Positions 38,114 to 47,697 of a DNA stretch of 64,000 nucleotides are shown here, piece after piece. Numbering within the stretch: the stretch's first letter is position 1; each line of letters starts with the position of its first letter. Where the stretch lies: assembly GCA_016720855.1 (NCBI GenBank), contig JADKJU010000002.1, positions 186,001 to 250,000 of the forward strand, in the 5' to 3' direction. Under the pieces are notes generated by a model that saw only the letters and a list, made by a program, of their open reading frames with translations, ran no database searches and was not told the origin of the DNA. The position numbers were made by a program, and so were the translations under genes. Source of the DNA: Betaproteobacteria bacterium. Its GTDB lineage: Bacteria; Pseudomonadota; Gammaproteobacteria; Burkholderiales; Usitatibacteraceae.

Positions 38114-39679
38114 TCAATGCCCCTTGCCCGCGCTGCCCGGCGTGCCTTGCGGACCGATCGCGGTGATCACCCATTCGCCGGGCTTCCTCTCCACGAAATC
38201 GAAGCCGATGGCCGCGCCGGGTTTCACGCCCGAGACGAGCGAGGAGTTGGCCAGCGCGAAATCCATGGTCATCCCGGGCCACTTGAGGCTCGCGACGGGC
38301 TGGTGCGTGATGGTCACGGTGCCGGCCTTCGCGTCGATCGCATCGAGCGTGCCGTCGGCATGGTGGCTCACGGAACCCTTCGCTTCGCCGCCGCCCTTGG
38401 GCGCGCCGCCAAGGCCGCTCAGCGCGGCACGCAGGTTGCTCTCGGCATCGATCAGGAAGTTCGCGGCCACCACCACGGCATCGCCTTCCTTCACGCCCGA
38501 CTTCACTTCCACCCACTCGTCGCTGCGCGCGCCCAGCTCCACGTCATGTGGCTCGAACCGGCCTTCGCCCACCTGCACGATCACGACACGGCGCACGCCG
38601 GAATCGATCACCGCCGACACCGGGACCGCGATCACCTGGCCCGCGCCGTGCGAGGCAAGCTCGACCTGCGCATACATGCCGGGCTTGAGGAGCCCGCCGG
38701 GATTGGCAAGCTCGAGGCGCACGGGAACGGTGCGCGTCTCCATCTTCAGCGTGGGGTAGACATAGGTGACCACGCCCTCGAAACGCTTGTCCGGATAGGC
38801 GTTGATGCGCACCTGCGCCTTTCGCCCGTTGGCGATCAGGCCGATGTCCTGCTCGTTCACGTCGGCGAGCACCCAGACGCGCGACAGGTCCGCCACCTGG
38901 TAGAGCATCTCGCCGGGCATGAAGCGCATTCCCGAGACCGCCTTCTTCTCCATCACGATGCCCGTCGCCGGGGAGCGGAAGGTGATGCTGCGACTGGCTT
39001 CGCCCGTCTTCTCGAGAGCGGCGATCTGCTCGTCGGAGACATCCCAGTTGCGAAGGCGCGTGAGGCTCGATTCGGCCAGTTGCGCCATGCCCGAGCGGCT
39101 CTCCGCGTTCGCGTCCTTCAGGGCCTTCACGCCGCGGGAGGCGATCGCGTACTCGCGCTGCGCGGAGACGAGCTCGGGGCTGTATGCCTCGAAGAGCGGC
39201 TGCCCCTTGGTGACCGGCTGCCCGGTGATGTTCACGTGCAGGCGCTCGACGTATCCCTCGAACTTGGGCGCGATCGTGGCCAGGAGCCGCTCGTCGACCT
39301 CCACCCGGCCCGAGGCGCGCACGATCCGCTCGATCGCGCGGCGTTCCGCGACCTGCGTTCGCACACCCAGCTTCTGCAGGCGATCGATCGGGATCCTGAG
39401 CTCGTTCCCGGACGGGGCGGGTTCTTCCCCTTCATAGACGGGGATGTATTCCATGCCCATCTGGTCCTTCTTGGGCACGGGCGAGGTGTCGGGCAGGCCC
39501 ATGGGGTTGCGGTAGTAGAGAAGCTTCCTCTCCTGCTTCGCCGCGGGTGCCGATGCAGGCGCGCCAGCGCTGGCCATTGCCTGCGCGGGACTCGTCGCCT
39601 GGCGCGTTCCGAGGACGTATCCGCCCGCCGCGGCCGCCAACACCACGACACCCACGACGATTGCGATTCCGGTCTTCAT
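38114..39679 (-). CDS. cusB: CusB-type membrane-fusion protein with fused CusF-like domain
   Basis: A 521-residue periplasmic adaptor. After an N-terminal anchor or signal (about 1-24), a heavy-metal-binding module follows (YYRNPMGLPDTSPVPKKDQM, 55-74, then MGMEYIP). The adaptor core comes next, with hairpin and beta-barrel regions. The last about 75 residues form a CusF-like domain with THQP and KWPGMTMDF, supplying the His, Trp and two Met that bind Cu+/Ag+. Normally CusF is separate, so a soluble metallochaperone has been built into the adaptor. The stop and start of neighbouring genes overlap or nearly touch. Confidence 0.88.
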   Translation of the reverse strand: MKTGIAIVVGVVVLAAAAGGYVLGTRQATSPAQAMASAGAPASAPAAKQERKLLYYRNPMGLPDTSPVPKKDQMGMEYIPVYEGEEPAPSGNELRIPIDRLQKLGVRTQVAERRAIERIVRASGRVEVDERLLATIAPKFEGYVERLHVNITGQPVTKGQPLFEAYSPELVSAQREYAIASRGVKALKDANAESRSGMAQLAESSLTRLRNWDVSDEQIAALEKTGEASRSITFRSPATGIVMEKKAVSGMRFMPGEMLYQVADLSRVWVLADVNEQDIGLIANGRKAQVRINAYPDKRFEGVVTYVYPTLKMETRTVPVRLELANPGGLLKPGMYAQVELASHGAGQVIAVPVSAVIDSGVRRVVIVQVGEGRFEPHDVELGARSDEWVEVKSGVKEGDAVVVAANFLIDAESNLRAALSGLGGAPKGGGEAKGSVSHHADGTLDAIDAKAGTVTITHQPVASLKWPGMTMDFALANSSLVSGVKPGAAIGFDFVERKPGEWVITAIGPQGTPGSAGKGH

Positions 39680-40989
39680 AGTTCCTCTCCCACGATGCGT
39701 TCGATGTCGGCCAGGCGCATCTGCGCCTCCGCCTGGGCCTTGAGCCGCTCCTGCTTCGCGCGCCGGATCTGGCGCTGCGCGTCCAGCAGCGTGGCGAAGT
39801 CGACCTTGCCGTTCTCGTAGCCGGCGAGCGCGGACTCGTAGGTGAGCTGCGCCTGCGGCAGCAGGCTGCCGGCGGCCAGCGCCTCGGTGCGGACCGCGGC
39901 ATCGAGGGCGACGAGGGTTTCGCCCAGTTCACCGAGAGACGAAACGGTCGCGGCGTCGAGGCGCGACCGGGCGGCCTCGAGCATCGCGCGCGCCTCGCGC
40001 TCCTGGGCGCGCCGGCTGTCCTGCTGCAGGGGAATGTTCAGCTCGAGCATCAGCCCCCATTCCGCGATGCGGCTCCCCATCTGCGTGGGCGACACGCCGA
40101 TGCTCAGGTCGGGATAGCGGTTCAGGTCGGCGAACTCGATCGCCTTTCCGGCGGAGCGAACGCGCGCCTCTTCGGCCGCGAGGACCGGGTTGCGGGCCCG
40201 ATAGCGCTCCTCGAGATCCGCGGGCCGCAGTCGCGCCGGCGGCGGGATGGGGCGGATGCGCTCGGGTTGCGCGAGCGGGGACGCCGCGGGGCGCGCGACC
40301 AGCGAGTTGAGGCGCGCGGCTGCGCGGCGCTTCTCCGAGTCGATCACCACGAGGTCCGTGCGCATCGTCGTCTGCTCGACCTGCGCGCGGATCGCATCCT
40401 GCTGCGCGGCGAGACCCCCCGAGTAACGCGCCTGGGCGATGCTTTCCAGCCGCGCCATGAGATCCAGCAGCTCGCGAACAAGCTTTTCGTTCTCGGAGGC
40501 GTAGTAGTACTGCGCGTAGGCCACCTTCACCCGCGTGGCGAGTTCCAGCCATGTTCCGTCGGCCTTGCTCGCGGCTGCCTCGGCGTCGGCCACGGCGCCC
40601 TCGCGCTTCGCGTCGCGCTTGCCGAACCAGGGCAAGGGCTGCGAAAGCGTGTACTTGGTGCTGCCGATCCGCGACGGCACGATGCTCGGATTCGCGTCCG
40701 TGCCCGCGTTCGTGATGTCCATGAGTTCCACCTTGAACATCGGGTCGGGCAGCGCGCCTGCAGACTCGGGGCGCTCGCGGGCGGCGGCGGCTTCGTGGCG
40801 CATGGCGGCCAGCTCCGGGTTGCGATCGCGAGCCAGCTCGAGAAAGCTCTCGACGCTGCGGCCCGGCAAGGCGGATTGGGCCAGGCCCGGCGCGAGAGCC
40901 AGGGTCGCGAGGATCGCGGCGGCCACCCGGTGCAGGGGTGGGGCGGTCTTGCGTGTCCGTTGCGGGCGGACGAAGGATGGAATCGACAT
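39676..40989 (-). CDS. cusC: TolC-like outer membrane channel protein, CusC type
   Basis: A 437-residue outer-membrane efflux protein with a signal peptide (about residues 18-38, ending ALPGRS). Two repeated helical-hairpin halves follow the OEP pattern, for example FLELARDRNPELAAMRHEAA and LEERYRARNPVLAAEEARVR. It would form the trimeric channel through which the CusBA pump expels Cu+/Ag+. I see no lipobox cysteine, unlike E. coli CusC. Its TGA overlaps the ATG of cusB (ATGA). It is second in the operon after a small secreted protein. Confidence 0.85.
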   Translation of the reverse strand: MSIPSFVRPQRTRKTAPPLHRVAAAILATLALAPGLAQSALPGRSVESFLELARDRNPELAAMRHEAAAARERPESAGALPDPMFKVELMDITNAGTDANPSIVPSRIGSTKYTLSQPLPWFGKRDAKREGAVADAEAAASKADGTWLELATRVKVAYAQYYYASENEKLVRELLDLMARLESIAQARYSGGLAAQQDAIRAQVEQTTMRTDLVVIDSEKRRAAARLNSLVARPAASPLAQPERIRPIPPPARLRPADLEERYRARNPVLAAEEARVRSAGKAIEFADLNRYPDLSIGVSPTQMGSRIAEWGLMLELNIPLQQDSRRAQEREARAMLEAARSRLDAATVSSLGELGETLVALDAAVRTEALAAGSLLPQAQLTYESALAGYENGKVDFATLLDAQRQIRRAKQERLKAQAEAQMRLADIERIVGEEL

Positions 40990-41052
40990 GTGACCTCCGG
41001 AAGCGATGAAAGCCGGCCGCGAACGCCGCGGACCGGAAACATCACCGGGAGG

Positions 41053-41436
41053 TCAGATGCGCAGGACGCCGAAGAGGATGGCGGGTGGGGGGGGTGCCGC
41101 GGCGAGCGCGAAGCGCCAGTCCGGGCGCGCATCGGCCGAGGCGGCCGCTGCGGGAGTCTCGACGCGAAGAACCGGGCCGTCGGTATCCACCGCGGCGGCG
41201 GGCTGCGCGTTGTCGAAGGAGGCGCTTCCGTACTGGCAGTGGCCGGCGCAGACGCCATCGCCTGCCGGTGTCTCGTCCTTCTGCATGGACCCGGCGCACC
41301 CTTCATGGTGAGCCATCACTTCGGCCTTGGCCGGCGATTCATGCAGCGTGCACACGTGCGCCGACACCGCCAACTGCGCGAACAGCAGCGCGAACGCGGC
41401 AAAGAAAGCGGCAATGGTGCGACGGCGGCGAGTCAT
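41053..41436 (-). CDS. small secreted His/Cys-containing protein leading the cus operon
   Basis: A 127-residue protein with a signal peptide (about residues 7-26). The mature part carries HVCTLHE, HHEGCAGSM and CAGHCQYG, giving several His, Cys and Met residues in a short span, then an Ala/Pro-rich tail. Comparable small proteins precede metal-efflux operons in other Betaproteobacteria (DUF2946-like or CzcI-like), but I cannot assign a named family. Inference: periplasmic metal binding or modulation of the pump. It starts at ATG 41436 and lies 63 bases before cusC on the same strand. Confidence 0.7.
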   Translation of the reverse strand: MTRRRRTIAAFFAAFALLFAQLAVSAHVCTLHESPAKAEVMAHHEGCAGSMQKDETPAGDGVCAGHCQYGSASFDNAQPAAAVDTDGPVLRVETPAAAASADARPDWRFALAAAPPPPAILFGVLRI

Positions 41437-41505
41437 GGTGGGCAAGTATGACCTGTAACGGATGCGGGGGCATTTGATCCTGCGCAACCGCCCCTGCAAG
41501 TCCCA

Positions 41506-41528
41506 AAAAAGGGGACAGACCCCTTTTT
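41506..41528 (-). terminator. GGGACAGACCC-type hairpin acting as terminator of the M20 gene
   Basis: Arms AAAAAGGGG (41506-41514) and CCCCTTTTT (41520-41528) enclose a five-base loop, directly after the M20 stop codon. On the minus strand the stem is followed by a T-run, the layout of a Rho-independent terminator. The core is one of three GGGACAGACCC repeats in this window (others at 50002-50040 and 63514-63556). Confidence 0.65.
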
Positions 41529-42788
41529 CTAATTCGCGGCGAGCCAGTCGAGGGCAAGGGCGGAGAGGGTCTTTACGCCGAGCTTGAGGCAGGCCTCGTC
41601 CACGTAGAAGCGCGGGCTGTGGTTGGGCGCGGCGGTGAGCGAGTCCTTGTCCGGCGGCGTGCAGCCCATGAAGTAGAAGAAGCCCGGCACGGCCTGCTGG
41701 TAATAGGAGAAATCCTCGGCCCCGCACACCTTGTCCACGACCTGCACGTTGCCTTCGCCCGCGATGCGCGACAGGGTCGGGAGCGACCACTGCGTGAGGC
41801 CGGGGTGGTTCACCGTGACGGGATAGCCCCGGTGGATATGTACGTGCGCCTTCGCCCCGCCGGCCGCTGAGATCATCTCGGTGATGCGCGTGACGTGCGC
41901 GTGGATCTCGTCGCGCTGATCCTCGTCGAAGGTGCGGATGGTGCCCTCGAGCTTCACCTCGTCGGGAATGATGTTGTTGCGCACGCCGCCCTGGAACACG
42001 CCCACGGTGACCACCGACGGCTCCTTGGCGATGTTGAGGCTGCGCGAGACGATCGTCTGCAGGCCCATCACGACCTGCGATCCGACGACGATGGGATCCA
42101 CGCCGCGCCACGGCATCGCGCCGTGGGTCTGCACGCCGCGGATGAACACGCGGAACTGGTCCGCCGAGGCCATGAGCGGCCCCGAGCGGTAGCCGATGCG
42201 GCCCGTGGGATGGATCGAGGTGACGTGCAGGCCGAAGATCGCCTCCACCTTCGGATCGGCGAGGCAGCCCTCCTCGACCATCAGCTTGGCGCCCCCTTCC
42301 TCCCCGATGGGCGGCATTTCCTCCGCCGGCTGGAACACGAAGACGACGGTGCCGGGTATCTCCGCGCGCATTCCGGCGAGCACCTCGGCCACGCCCATGA
42401 GGATAGAGGTGTGCGCATCGTGCCCGCAGGCGTGCATCACGCCGCACTGCTGGCCGTTCCACTCGGCCATGACCTTGCTCGCGAAGGGGACATCCACCTC
42501 CTCCTTCACGGGAAGCGCATCCATGTCCGCGCGCAGCGCCACAACCGGGCCGGGCTTGCCGCCCTTGAGCACCCCCACCACGCCGGTCACGGCAACCTTC
42601 TCGCGCACTTCGTCCAGGCCCAGGGCGCGCAGGTGCTTCGCCACGATGGCGGCCGTGCGCACCTCGCGGTTGCCCAGTTCCGGATGCTCGTGGAAGTCGC
42701 GGCGCCAGGAGACGACTTTCGCCTCCACGCGCTCGGCAGCGGCGGCGATGGCGGAATCGAGGCGGAACGGGGTGTCGGGAGCGTTCAT
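41529..42788 (-). CDS. M20-family amidohydrolase (hippurate hydrolase/aminoacylase type)
   Basis: A 419-residue metallo-amidohydrolase. Metal-site residues are visible in RRDFHEHPEL, ALRADMDALPV, MHACGHDAHTS and FQPAEE, the order of the IAA-amino-acid hydrolase/hippurate hydrolase subfamily. A late Glu-Asp in CGAEDFSYY completes the site. Such enzymes hydrolyse N-acyl amino acids in the cytosol. The ATG at 42788 was chosen because the family start follows at once. It is followed by a repeat-type terminator and divergent from the rhodanese gene, with about 100 bases between them. Confidence 0.88.
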   Translation of the reverse strand: MNAPDTPFRLDSAIAAAAERVEAKVVSWRRDFHEHPELGNREVRTAAIVAKHLRALGLDEVREKVAVTGVVGVLKGGKPGPVVALRADMDALPVKEEVDVPFASKVMAEWNGQQCGVMHACGHDAHTSILMGVAEVLAGMRAEIPGTVVFVFQPAEEMPPIGEEGGAKLMVEEGCLADPKVEAIFGLHVTSIHPTGRIGYRSGPLMASADQFRVFIRGVQTHGAMPWRGVDPIVVGSQVVMGLQTIVSRSLNIAKEPSVVTVGVFQGGVRNNIIPDEVKLEGTIRTFDEDQRDEIHAHVTRITEMISAAGGAKAHVHIHRGYPVTVNHPGLTQWSLPTLSRIAGEGNVQVVDKVCGAEDFSYYQQAVPGFFYFMGCTPPDKDSLTAAPNHSPRFYVDEACLKLGVKTLSALALDWLAAN

Positions 42789-42889
42789 GGCGGTGGCGAG
42801 TGGATCGAAAACGGGGATGTCATTGTAGCCCGGCCCGCGCGCAGCGCCGTCTATAATGGCCCGTCGCTCCTTTGCCACGCCCATCGACC

Positions 42890-43285
42890 ATGGAACATCT
42901 CGAGCCCAAGGAAGCCCACGCCTACCTCCAGGACCACCCGGACGCGGTCTTCATCGACGTGCGCAGCGAGATGGAGTTCATGTTCGTGGGCCATCCCGTG
43001 GGCGCGATGATGGTGCCCTGGTACGACGGCGCCGAGTGGGACCTGAACCCGCATTTCGTGGGGCAGGTGAAGAAGCTCGCGGGCGCCAACTTCCGCAACC
43101 GGCCGATCCTCCTCATCTGCCGCAGCGGCAACCGCACGGTCGAGGCGGGAAACGTGCTCGAGGCCGCCGGGTTCCAGCACGTGGTCAACGTGCTGCACGG
43201 CTTCGAGGGTGACCTCGACGAGAGCCACCACCGCAACTCGAAGAATGGCTGGCGGGTCGCGGGGCTGCCTTGGCAGCAGTACTGA
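42890..43285 (+). CDS. rhodanese-like domain protein
   Basis: A 131-residue single-domain rhodanese. The active-site loop is CRSGNRT with Cys77, and the first conserved stretch is AVFIDVRSEMEF. No signal peptide is present, so it acts in the cytosol. It would transfer sulfane sulfur from a thiosulfate or persulfide donor. The ATG at 42890 gives the standard start; an in-frame upstream ATG (42872) would add six residues. The MFS gene begins 25 bases after its stop, so they may form an operon. Confidence 0.87.
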   Translation: MEHLEPKEAHAYLQDHPDAVFIDVRSEMEFMFVGHPVGAMMVPWYDGAEWDLNPHFVGQVKKLAGANFRNRPILLICRSGNRTVEAGNVLEAAGFQHVVNVLHGFEGDLDESHHRNSKNGWRVAGLPWQQY

Positions 43286-43310
43286 AGCTCGCGCCGCAAG
43301 TTTCCGGACG

Positions 43311-44600
43311 GTGAGCCCAGGCCGCGGGTATCCGCCCGCTTCCCTCGCCTGGCTGGTCTGGGGACTGGGCGCCGCCCTCTACCTCATCGCGTTCTACCAG
43401 CGCGTTGCGCCCGCGGTGCTCGTGCAGGAGCTCACGCGCGAGTTCGCGCTCACGGGGGCGGGGCTCGGCAACCTCTCCGCGTTCTACTTCTACAGCTACG
43501 TCGCCATGCAGATTCCGACCGGGCTCATCGCGGACCGCTGGGGACCGAGGAAGCTGCTCACGGCCGGCGCGGCGCTCACGGCCGTGGGCACGCTCGTCTT
43601 CGCCCTCGCGCCCACGGCCTACGTCGCCAATGCCGGGCGCCTCGCGATCGGTGCGGCCGCCGGCGTGGCGTTCGTCGCGATGCTCAAGCTCGCGAACCAC
43701 TGGATGCCGTCGCGCCAGTTCGCGCTGGCGAGCGGAATGGCGCTCTTCGTGGGCGTGATGGGCGCAACCCTGGCAGGCGCCCCGCTACGCCTCGTCGTGG
43801 ACATCATGGGCTGGCGAGCCGTGATGGTCGCGAGCGCCGCGGTGACGGCGTGCGTGGCGGTGGCCATCTGGCTCGTCACACGCGACGATCCTTCGGAGCG
43901 CGGCTTCGACTCGTATTTTCCGCATGCCTCGGGCGGAGCGAAGGACGGCTCGGTCTGGGCGGACCTGCGCGCCGTATTCGGCTACCGCAACACCGCGCTG
44001 ATCTTCTTCATACCCGGCGCGTTCTCGGGCATCGTGCTCATGTTCGCGGGGCTGTGGGGCGTGCCCTTCCTCACCACCCATTACGGATACACAACGGCCG
44101 AGGCGGCGCTGCTCGCCTCGCTCACCCTCGTCGCGTGGAGCGTGGGCAGCATCGCCTACGGGCCGATCTCGGAGCGCCTGGGCGGACGCAAGCTGCCCTT
44201 TATCGCGGGGTTGCTCGGCACGATGGTGCTCTGGGCGGTGATCGTCTGGGTGCCGGGCTGGAGCCGCACGATGCTCGCCGTGCTGCTGGCCTTGCTCGGC
44301 CTCGTCGGCGGCGCCTTCATCCTCACGTTCCCGTTCGCCAAGGAAAGCGTTCCCGCGCGGCTCGCGGGAACGGTATCGGGAATCGTGAACATGGGCGTGA
44401 TGATCGGCGGGCTGATCATGCAGCCGCTGGTCGGCTGGGTGCTCGACCGCCACTGGACGGGCGCGCTCACGCCCGGCGGCGCGCGGCTCTACGACCTCGC
44501 GGCCTACCGCAGCGCCTTCTCGATGCTCTTCGCGTGGGGCGCGCTCGCGCTGGTTCTCCTCGTGTTCACGCGCGAGACCCGCTGCCAACAAACTGCGTAG
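43311..44600 (+). CDS. MFS transporter
   Basis: A 429-residue inner-membrane transporter with twelve predicted segments. The loop 2-3 signature is seen as GLIADRWGPRKLLTAGAAL and a matching one in the second half as PISERLGGRKLPF. The N-terminus AWLVWGLGAALYLIAFYQRV is like the anion:cation symporter/nitrate-nitrite-like or sugar-acid branch, but I cannot name the substrate. GTG at 43311 is the best start; no ATG begins the first membrane segment, and the open frame upstream overlaps the rhodanese gene. Confidence 0.8.
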   Translation: MSPGRGYPPASLAWLVWGLGAALYLIAFYQRVAPAVLVQELTREFALTGAGLGNLSAFYFYSYVAMQIPTGLIADRWGPRKLLTAGAALTAVGTLVFALAPTAYVANAGRLAIGAAAGVAFVAMLKLANHWMPSRQFALASGMALFVGVMGATLAGAPLRLVVDIMGWRAVMVASAAVTACVAVAIWLVTRDDPSERGFDSYFPHASGGAKDGSVWADLRAVFGYRNTALIFFIPGAFSGIVLMFAGLWGVPFLTTHYGYTTAEAALLASLTLVAWSVGSIAYGPISERLGGRKLPFIAGLLGTMVLWAVIVWVPGWSRTMLAVLLALLGLVGGAFILTFPFAKESVPARLAGTVSGIVNMGVMIGGLIMQPLVGWVLDRHWTGALTPGGARLYDLAAYRSAFSMLFAWGALALVLLVFTRETRCQQTA

Positions 44601-44619
44601 GCGCGAAGCACCCGGGCTC

Positions 44620-46143
44620 TCAGGGGATCTCGCGGTCCGGATCGGATGCTGCCTGGCCGGCACCGCCCAGATCGAAGCCGCCGGGAAGCGCGCCGGGATA
44701 GAGCCTCTCGAGGATCCCGGCCGCCGCGTCCGACAGGAGCGAGCGCAGATCGGTCCGCACCTGGGCCTCGTCCGGCGAGGTGCGGGCGTTCTCCCAAAGC
44801 GCTTCGAACGCAGGACGGTGCGCGTCGAACGCGCGCGCCACCTCGTCCTTCCAGAAGGCAGGCGCTTCTGCCTGGGCATAGGCGCCCCGCCCGCGCCCGA
44901 AATGCGCGACCGCCAGGTAGCGCAGCAAGGCCGAACGCACGAGGCCGTTCAGGAACTCCGGGCTCCATGCAACCGACGTGCCCTCGATGCCCCGCACGAG
45001 ATTGTGGCCCCTCGCGATGCCCGCGCCGCCCACGGCACCGGCGATCGCCCCGGCCACGATCCCGGCGCCGAGCGTGAGTCCGCCCGCGGCAAGATCGGCG
45101 ACGAGCCCGGTGAGCGCGCCGGAAACGATGCCGCCGATAGCGGCCGCCTTGCCCTCGCTGGCCGGCGCCGTGACGGCGTAGTTTTCGCGAATCCGCTCGA
45201 GCACCGTCGATGCCGCTTCTCCGTGCAGTCCGTGCAATTCGATCAACCGTGTCGTGGCGGCGCGGATGTTTTCGTCAGCCCGCTCGGCCAGTGCGGCCAT
45301 GGCCTGCTCGCGCTCGCCCTCGGCCACGTCGCGGCCGAATCCCAGCGCCCTCAGCACTCGCCCGGCGCGATCGGCGTGCGTCGCGGGACCCGCCGCCTCG
45401 CGATCGAAGAGCGCCGCCACGAGTTGCCCGGCGAGCACGTCCATCGACTGCCCGAACCGCTGCGCACCCCGCGCCTGCCACGCAGCGAGCAACCTGCCGA
45501 ATGCCGCCTCCTTGTGGGGTGGAAGCAGCGGCGCGACACGGCGCAGCAGCGTGGCCTCCTGCACCCAGCAGCGGGCGAACGCGTCGAGGGTCAGCACATC
45601 GCGCACCACGGCGAACGGGGCAACGCTCGTGCGCCAGCGGTCCTCATCCGCCTTTTCCTCGCCGGCGGCGCGCGGCGGCCCCACCTGGTTCAGGAGCAGC
45701 ATCACCGGCTTGCCGATCCACGTGAGGATCTGCATCTCGGGCGCGAAGTACCCGGCATCGCGCGGGTCCTCCGCTGCGTTGACGACGTAGAGCACCACGT
45801 CCGCGCAATCGCGCGCCACGCGAACCGCCTGCTGGCTGCACCAGAGCGGCCGGTTGCGGTAGCGATCCCACACCTCGCGCATCATCCAGCCGATCGGGTT
45901 GTCCGCCGCCCGCAGGCGCGCCGCGAGACGAACCGAATCCCCGAAGCCCGGCGTGTCCCACAGGCGCAGCACGTCGCCCTGCGGGGTCTCGAGCAGGACG
46001 TGTGCCTCGGCCACATCGGTGACATGCGGCGCGTCGCGCACCTCGCCCACGTCCCGGCCCAGGAGCGTGCGCGCGAGGGTGGTCTTTCCCGCGTTGGTGT
46101 GCGAGACGAGGCTCAGCTCGACGGTGGAGGCAAGCGTCGTCAT
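44620..46143 (-). CDS. DUF3482 GTPase
   Basis: A 507-residue protein with an N-terminal Era/YihA-type G domain: P-loop SHTNAGKT (14-21), G3 WDTPG, and G4-like LLNQVG. The C-terminal half contains a Gly/Ala-rich hydrophobic stretch (GGIVSGALTGLVADLAAGGL onwards), as in DUF3482 proteins. It is expected to be membrane-associated and paired with the DUF2868 protein upstream, whose stop is four bases before this start. The function is unknown; GTP hydrolysis with membrane remodelling is a guess from fold. Confidence 0.85.
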   Translation of the reverse strand: MTTLASTVELSLVSHTNAGKTTLARTLLGRDVGEVRDAPHVTDVAEAHVLLETPQGDVLRLWDTPGFGDSVRLAARLRAADNPIGWMMREVWDRYRNRPLWCSQQAVRVARDCADVVLYVVNAAEDPRDAGYFAPEMQILTWIGKPVMLLLNQVGPPRAAGEEKADEDRWRTSVAPFAVVRDVLTLDAFARCWVQEATLLRRVAPLLPPHKEAAFGRLLAAWQARGAQRFGQSMDVLAGQLVAALFDREAAGPATHADRAGRVLRALGFGRDVAEGEREQAMAALAERADENIRAATTRLIELHGLHGEAASTVLERIRENYAVTAPASEGKAAAIGGIVSGALTGLVADLAAGGLTLGAGIVAGAIAGAVGGAGIARGHNLVRGIEGTSVAWSPEFLNGLVRSALLRYLAVAHFGRGRGAYAQAEAPAFWKDEVARAFDAHRPAFEALWENARTSPDEAQVRTDLRSLLSDAAAGILERLYPGALPGGFDLGGAGQAASDPDREIP

Positions 46144-46147
46144 GGCA

Positions 46148-47632
46148 TCACGCGGACGATGCCGCCCCGGAGCGCAGGGAATCGAGATCGCGTTCCGCTG
46201 CCGCGAGATCGGGCGTCTCCAGGTCGACGAAGACGGCGCGCAACCCGCGCGTGGCCGCGAGCCCCGACCACGCCTGCCGCCGCTCTTCGAGCCGTGCCTT
46301 CGCCTCCTCGAGCTCGCCCAGCCGGCGGCGATAGGACGACTCGTCCACGATCATGGCCAGGGCGCCCTTCGTTCGCGCCTGCAGCGCCTCGAGGAAGACG
46401 CCGTGATTTTCCGTCTCCGGCGTGGCCGCCAGGTTGAAGAGCGCGATCACGAGATCCGGGGCCGGCGATTCGCCTTCCCCAGACGGCCAGGGCCCATCCT
46501 CCTCGCCGAACGCGATGGGCCGCACGGAATGTACCCGCGCGTCGTCGCCGTAAAGATGCGCCGCGAGGCACTGCAGGCCATCGGCGGCGGACTGGGCGGG
46601 CGTGTACCCGTAGGCCACGACGCGAATCCGCGCCGGCGACTCGCGCCAGCCCGCCAGCACGCGGCGGAAGTAGGGCTCGTCGAGGCTGACCGGAAAGCGC
46701 ATCGAGAGCGAGCGCTCGCGCCACCATGCAGCGGCGGCCAGGAGGAGCCGCGGGGCGACAACGACCAGCGCGACGGTGACGGTGTAGAGAACGATCCATC
46801 GCCCGGCGTTCTCGCCGGCACCCACCCCGTCCCAGCGTAGCGCGGCGAGCTGCTCCACGTCCGGCAGCGGCAGGCCGACGAGCCACGCCGCGGGCCCGAG
46901 GAAGACCGCAAGGATCGCGTGCACCGCGTTCGCGTCGAGGAAGGTACTTTCCCAGCCGGCACGGTATTCGAACGCCAGGCCGCGCACATACAGCCCGGCG
47001 ATCGCGCCGAGCGCGAGTAGGGCGGCGCAAAGATGCAGGACGCGCCCCGCGCGCGCCGAGACGAGGGGAGCGGCGCGTTGAACCCAATCGAGGGCGAATG
47101 CGGCGAGCGTGCCGCCGAGCGGACCCGGGACGCGGGCGGCGAGCGTCGTTCGCACCCCGGCCACGAGCTGGCGCAATCCCCCGGGGCTTGCGCCGGCACG
47201 GTGCGTTTCGCCCATCGCCCACCGGGCGAGTAGCCCGGCATAGACCGCCAGGTTCCAGGCGACGAGGCCGAGCAGCGGGAACGCGAGGATGTTCACGTGC
47301 CGCCTGTCGATGACATGTTCCATGGCAATCCCGAGGACGAGGGCCGCGAGCGGCAGCGCCACGCCGATCCACGGCCGCCAGCGCAGCGCAACGACGGCCC
47401 GGTGCGCGCGCGGCGAGCGCTCGGCGAGCCGGGCGGCGAGGAGCTCCGCGCGCTTGGCGAGGAACGCCTCCGCCGTGGGCCGCTCGCCCCGATCCGCCGC
47501 CTGCCAGCGCACGAGTTCGGCGGCGGCTCGCGCCGCATAGCCGCGATCCTCGGACGAGAGCGCCTGGCCCGCCGTGTCCGCGGCCTCGACGGCGCGGACG
47601 AACAGCACCTCCCGCGCGGCGGCTTCGTTCAC
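46148..47632 (-). CDS. DUF2868 membrane protein
   Basis: A 494-residue protein with an N-terminal cytoplasmic part and several membrane segments (for example WIGVALPLAALVLGIAMEHV, ILAFPLLGLVAWNLAVYAGLL and later LCAALLALGAIAGLYV). The C-terminal part is soluble and ends near SLRSGAASSA. It matches DUF2868, a family nearly always found next to DUF3482 GTPases, as here (four-base gap). No catalytic motif is visible to me. It probably recruits or regulates the GTPase. Confidence 0.82.
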   Translation of the reverse strand: MNEAAAREVLFVRAVEAADTAGQALSSEDRGYAARAAAELVRWQAADRGERPTAEAFLAKRAELLAARLAERSPRAHRAVVALRWRPWIGVALPLAALVLGIAMEHVIDRRHVNILAFPLLGLVAWNLAVYAGLLARWAMGETHRAGASPGGLRQLVAGVRTTLAARVPGPLGGTLAAFALDWVQRAAPLVSARAGRVLHLCAALLALGAIAGLYVRGLAFEYRAGWESTFLDANAVHAILAVFLGPAAWLVGLPLPDVEQLAALRWDGVGAGENAGRWIVLYTVTVALVVVAPRLLLAAAAWWRERSLSMRFPVSLDEPYFRRVLAGWRESPARIRVVAYGYTPAQSAADGLQCLAAHLYGDDARVHSVRPIAFGEEDGPWPSGEGESPAPDLVIALFNLAATPETENHGVFLEALQARTKGALAMIVDESSYRRRLGELEEAKARLEERRQAWSGLAATRGLRAVFVDLETPDLAAAERDLDSLRSGAASSA

Positions 47633-47697
47633 GGCGGCTCCCGGGAGATGTCCGGCATCGTCATGCCACGATTATGTCCGACGCTCGCCGGGCGCGT

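Noticed and set aside
35242..38166. 974-codon plus-strand frame opposite cusA
   Set aside because: Antisense shadow with biased His/Arg/Asp composition; cusA is unmistakable on the minus strand.
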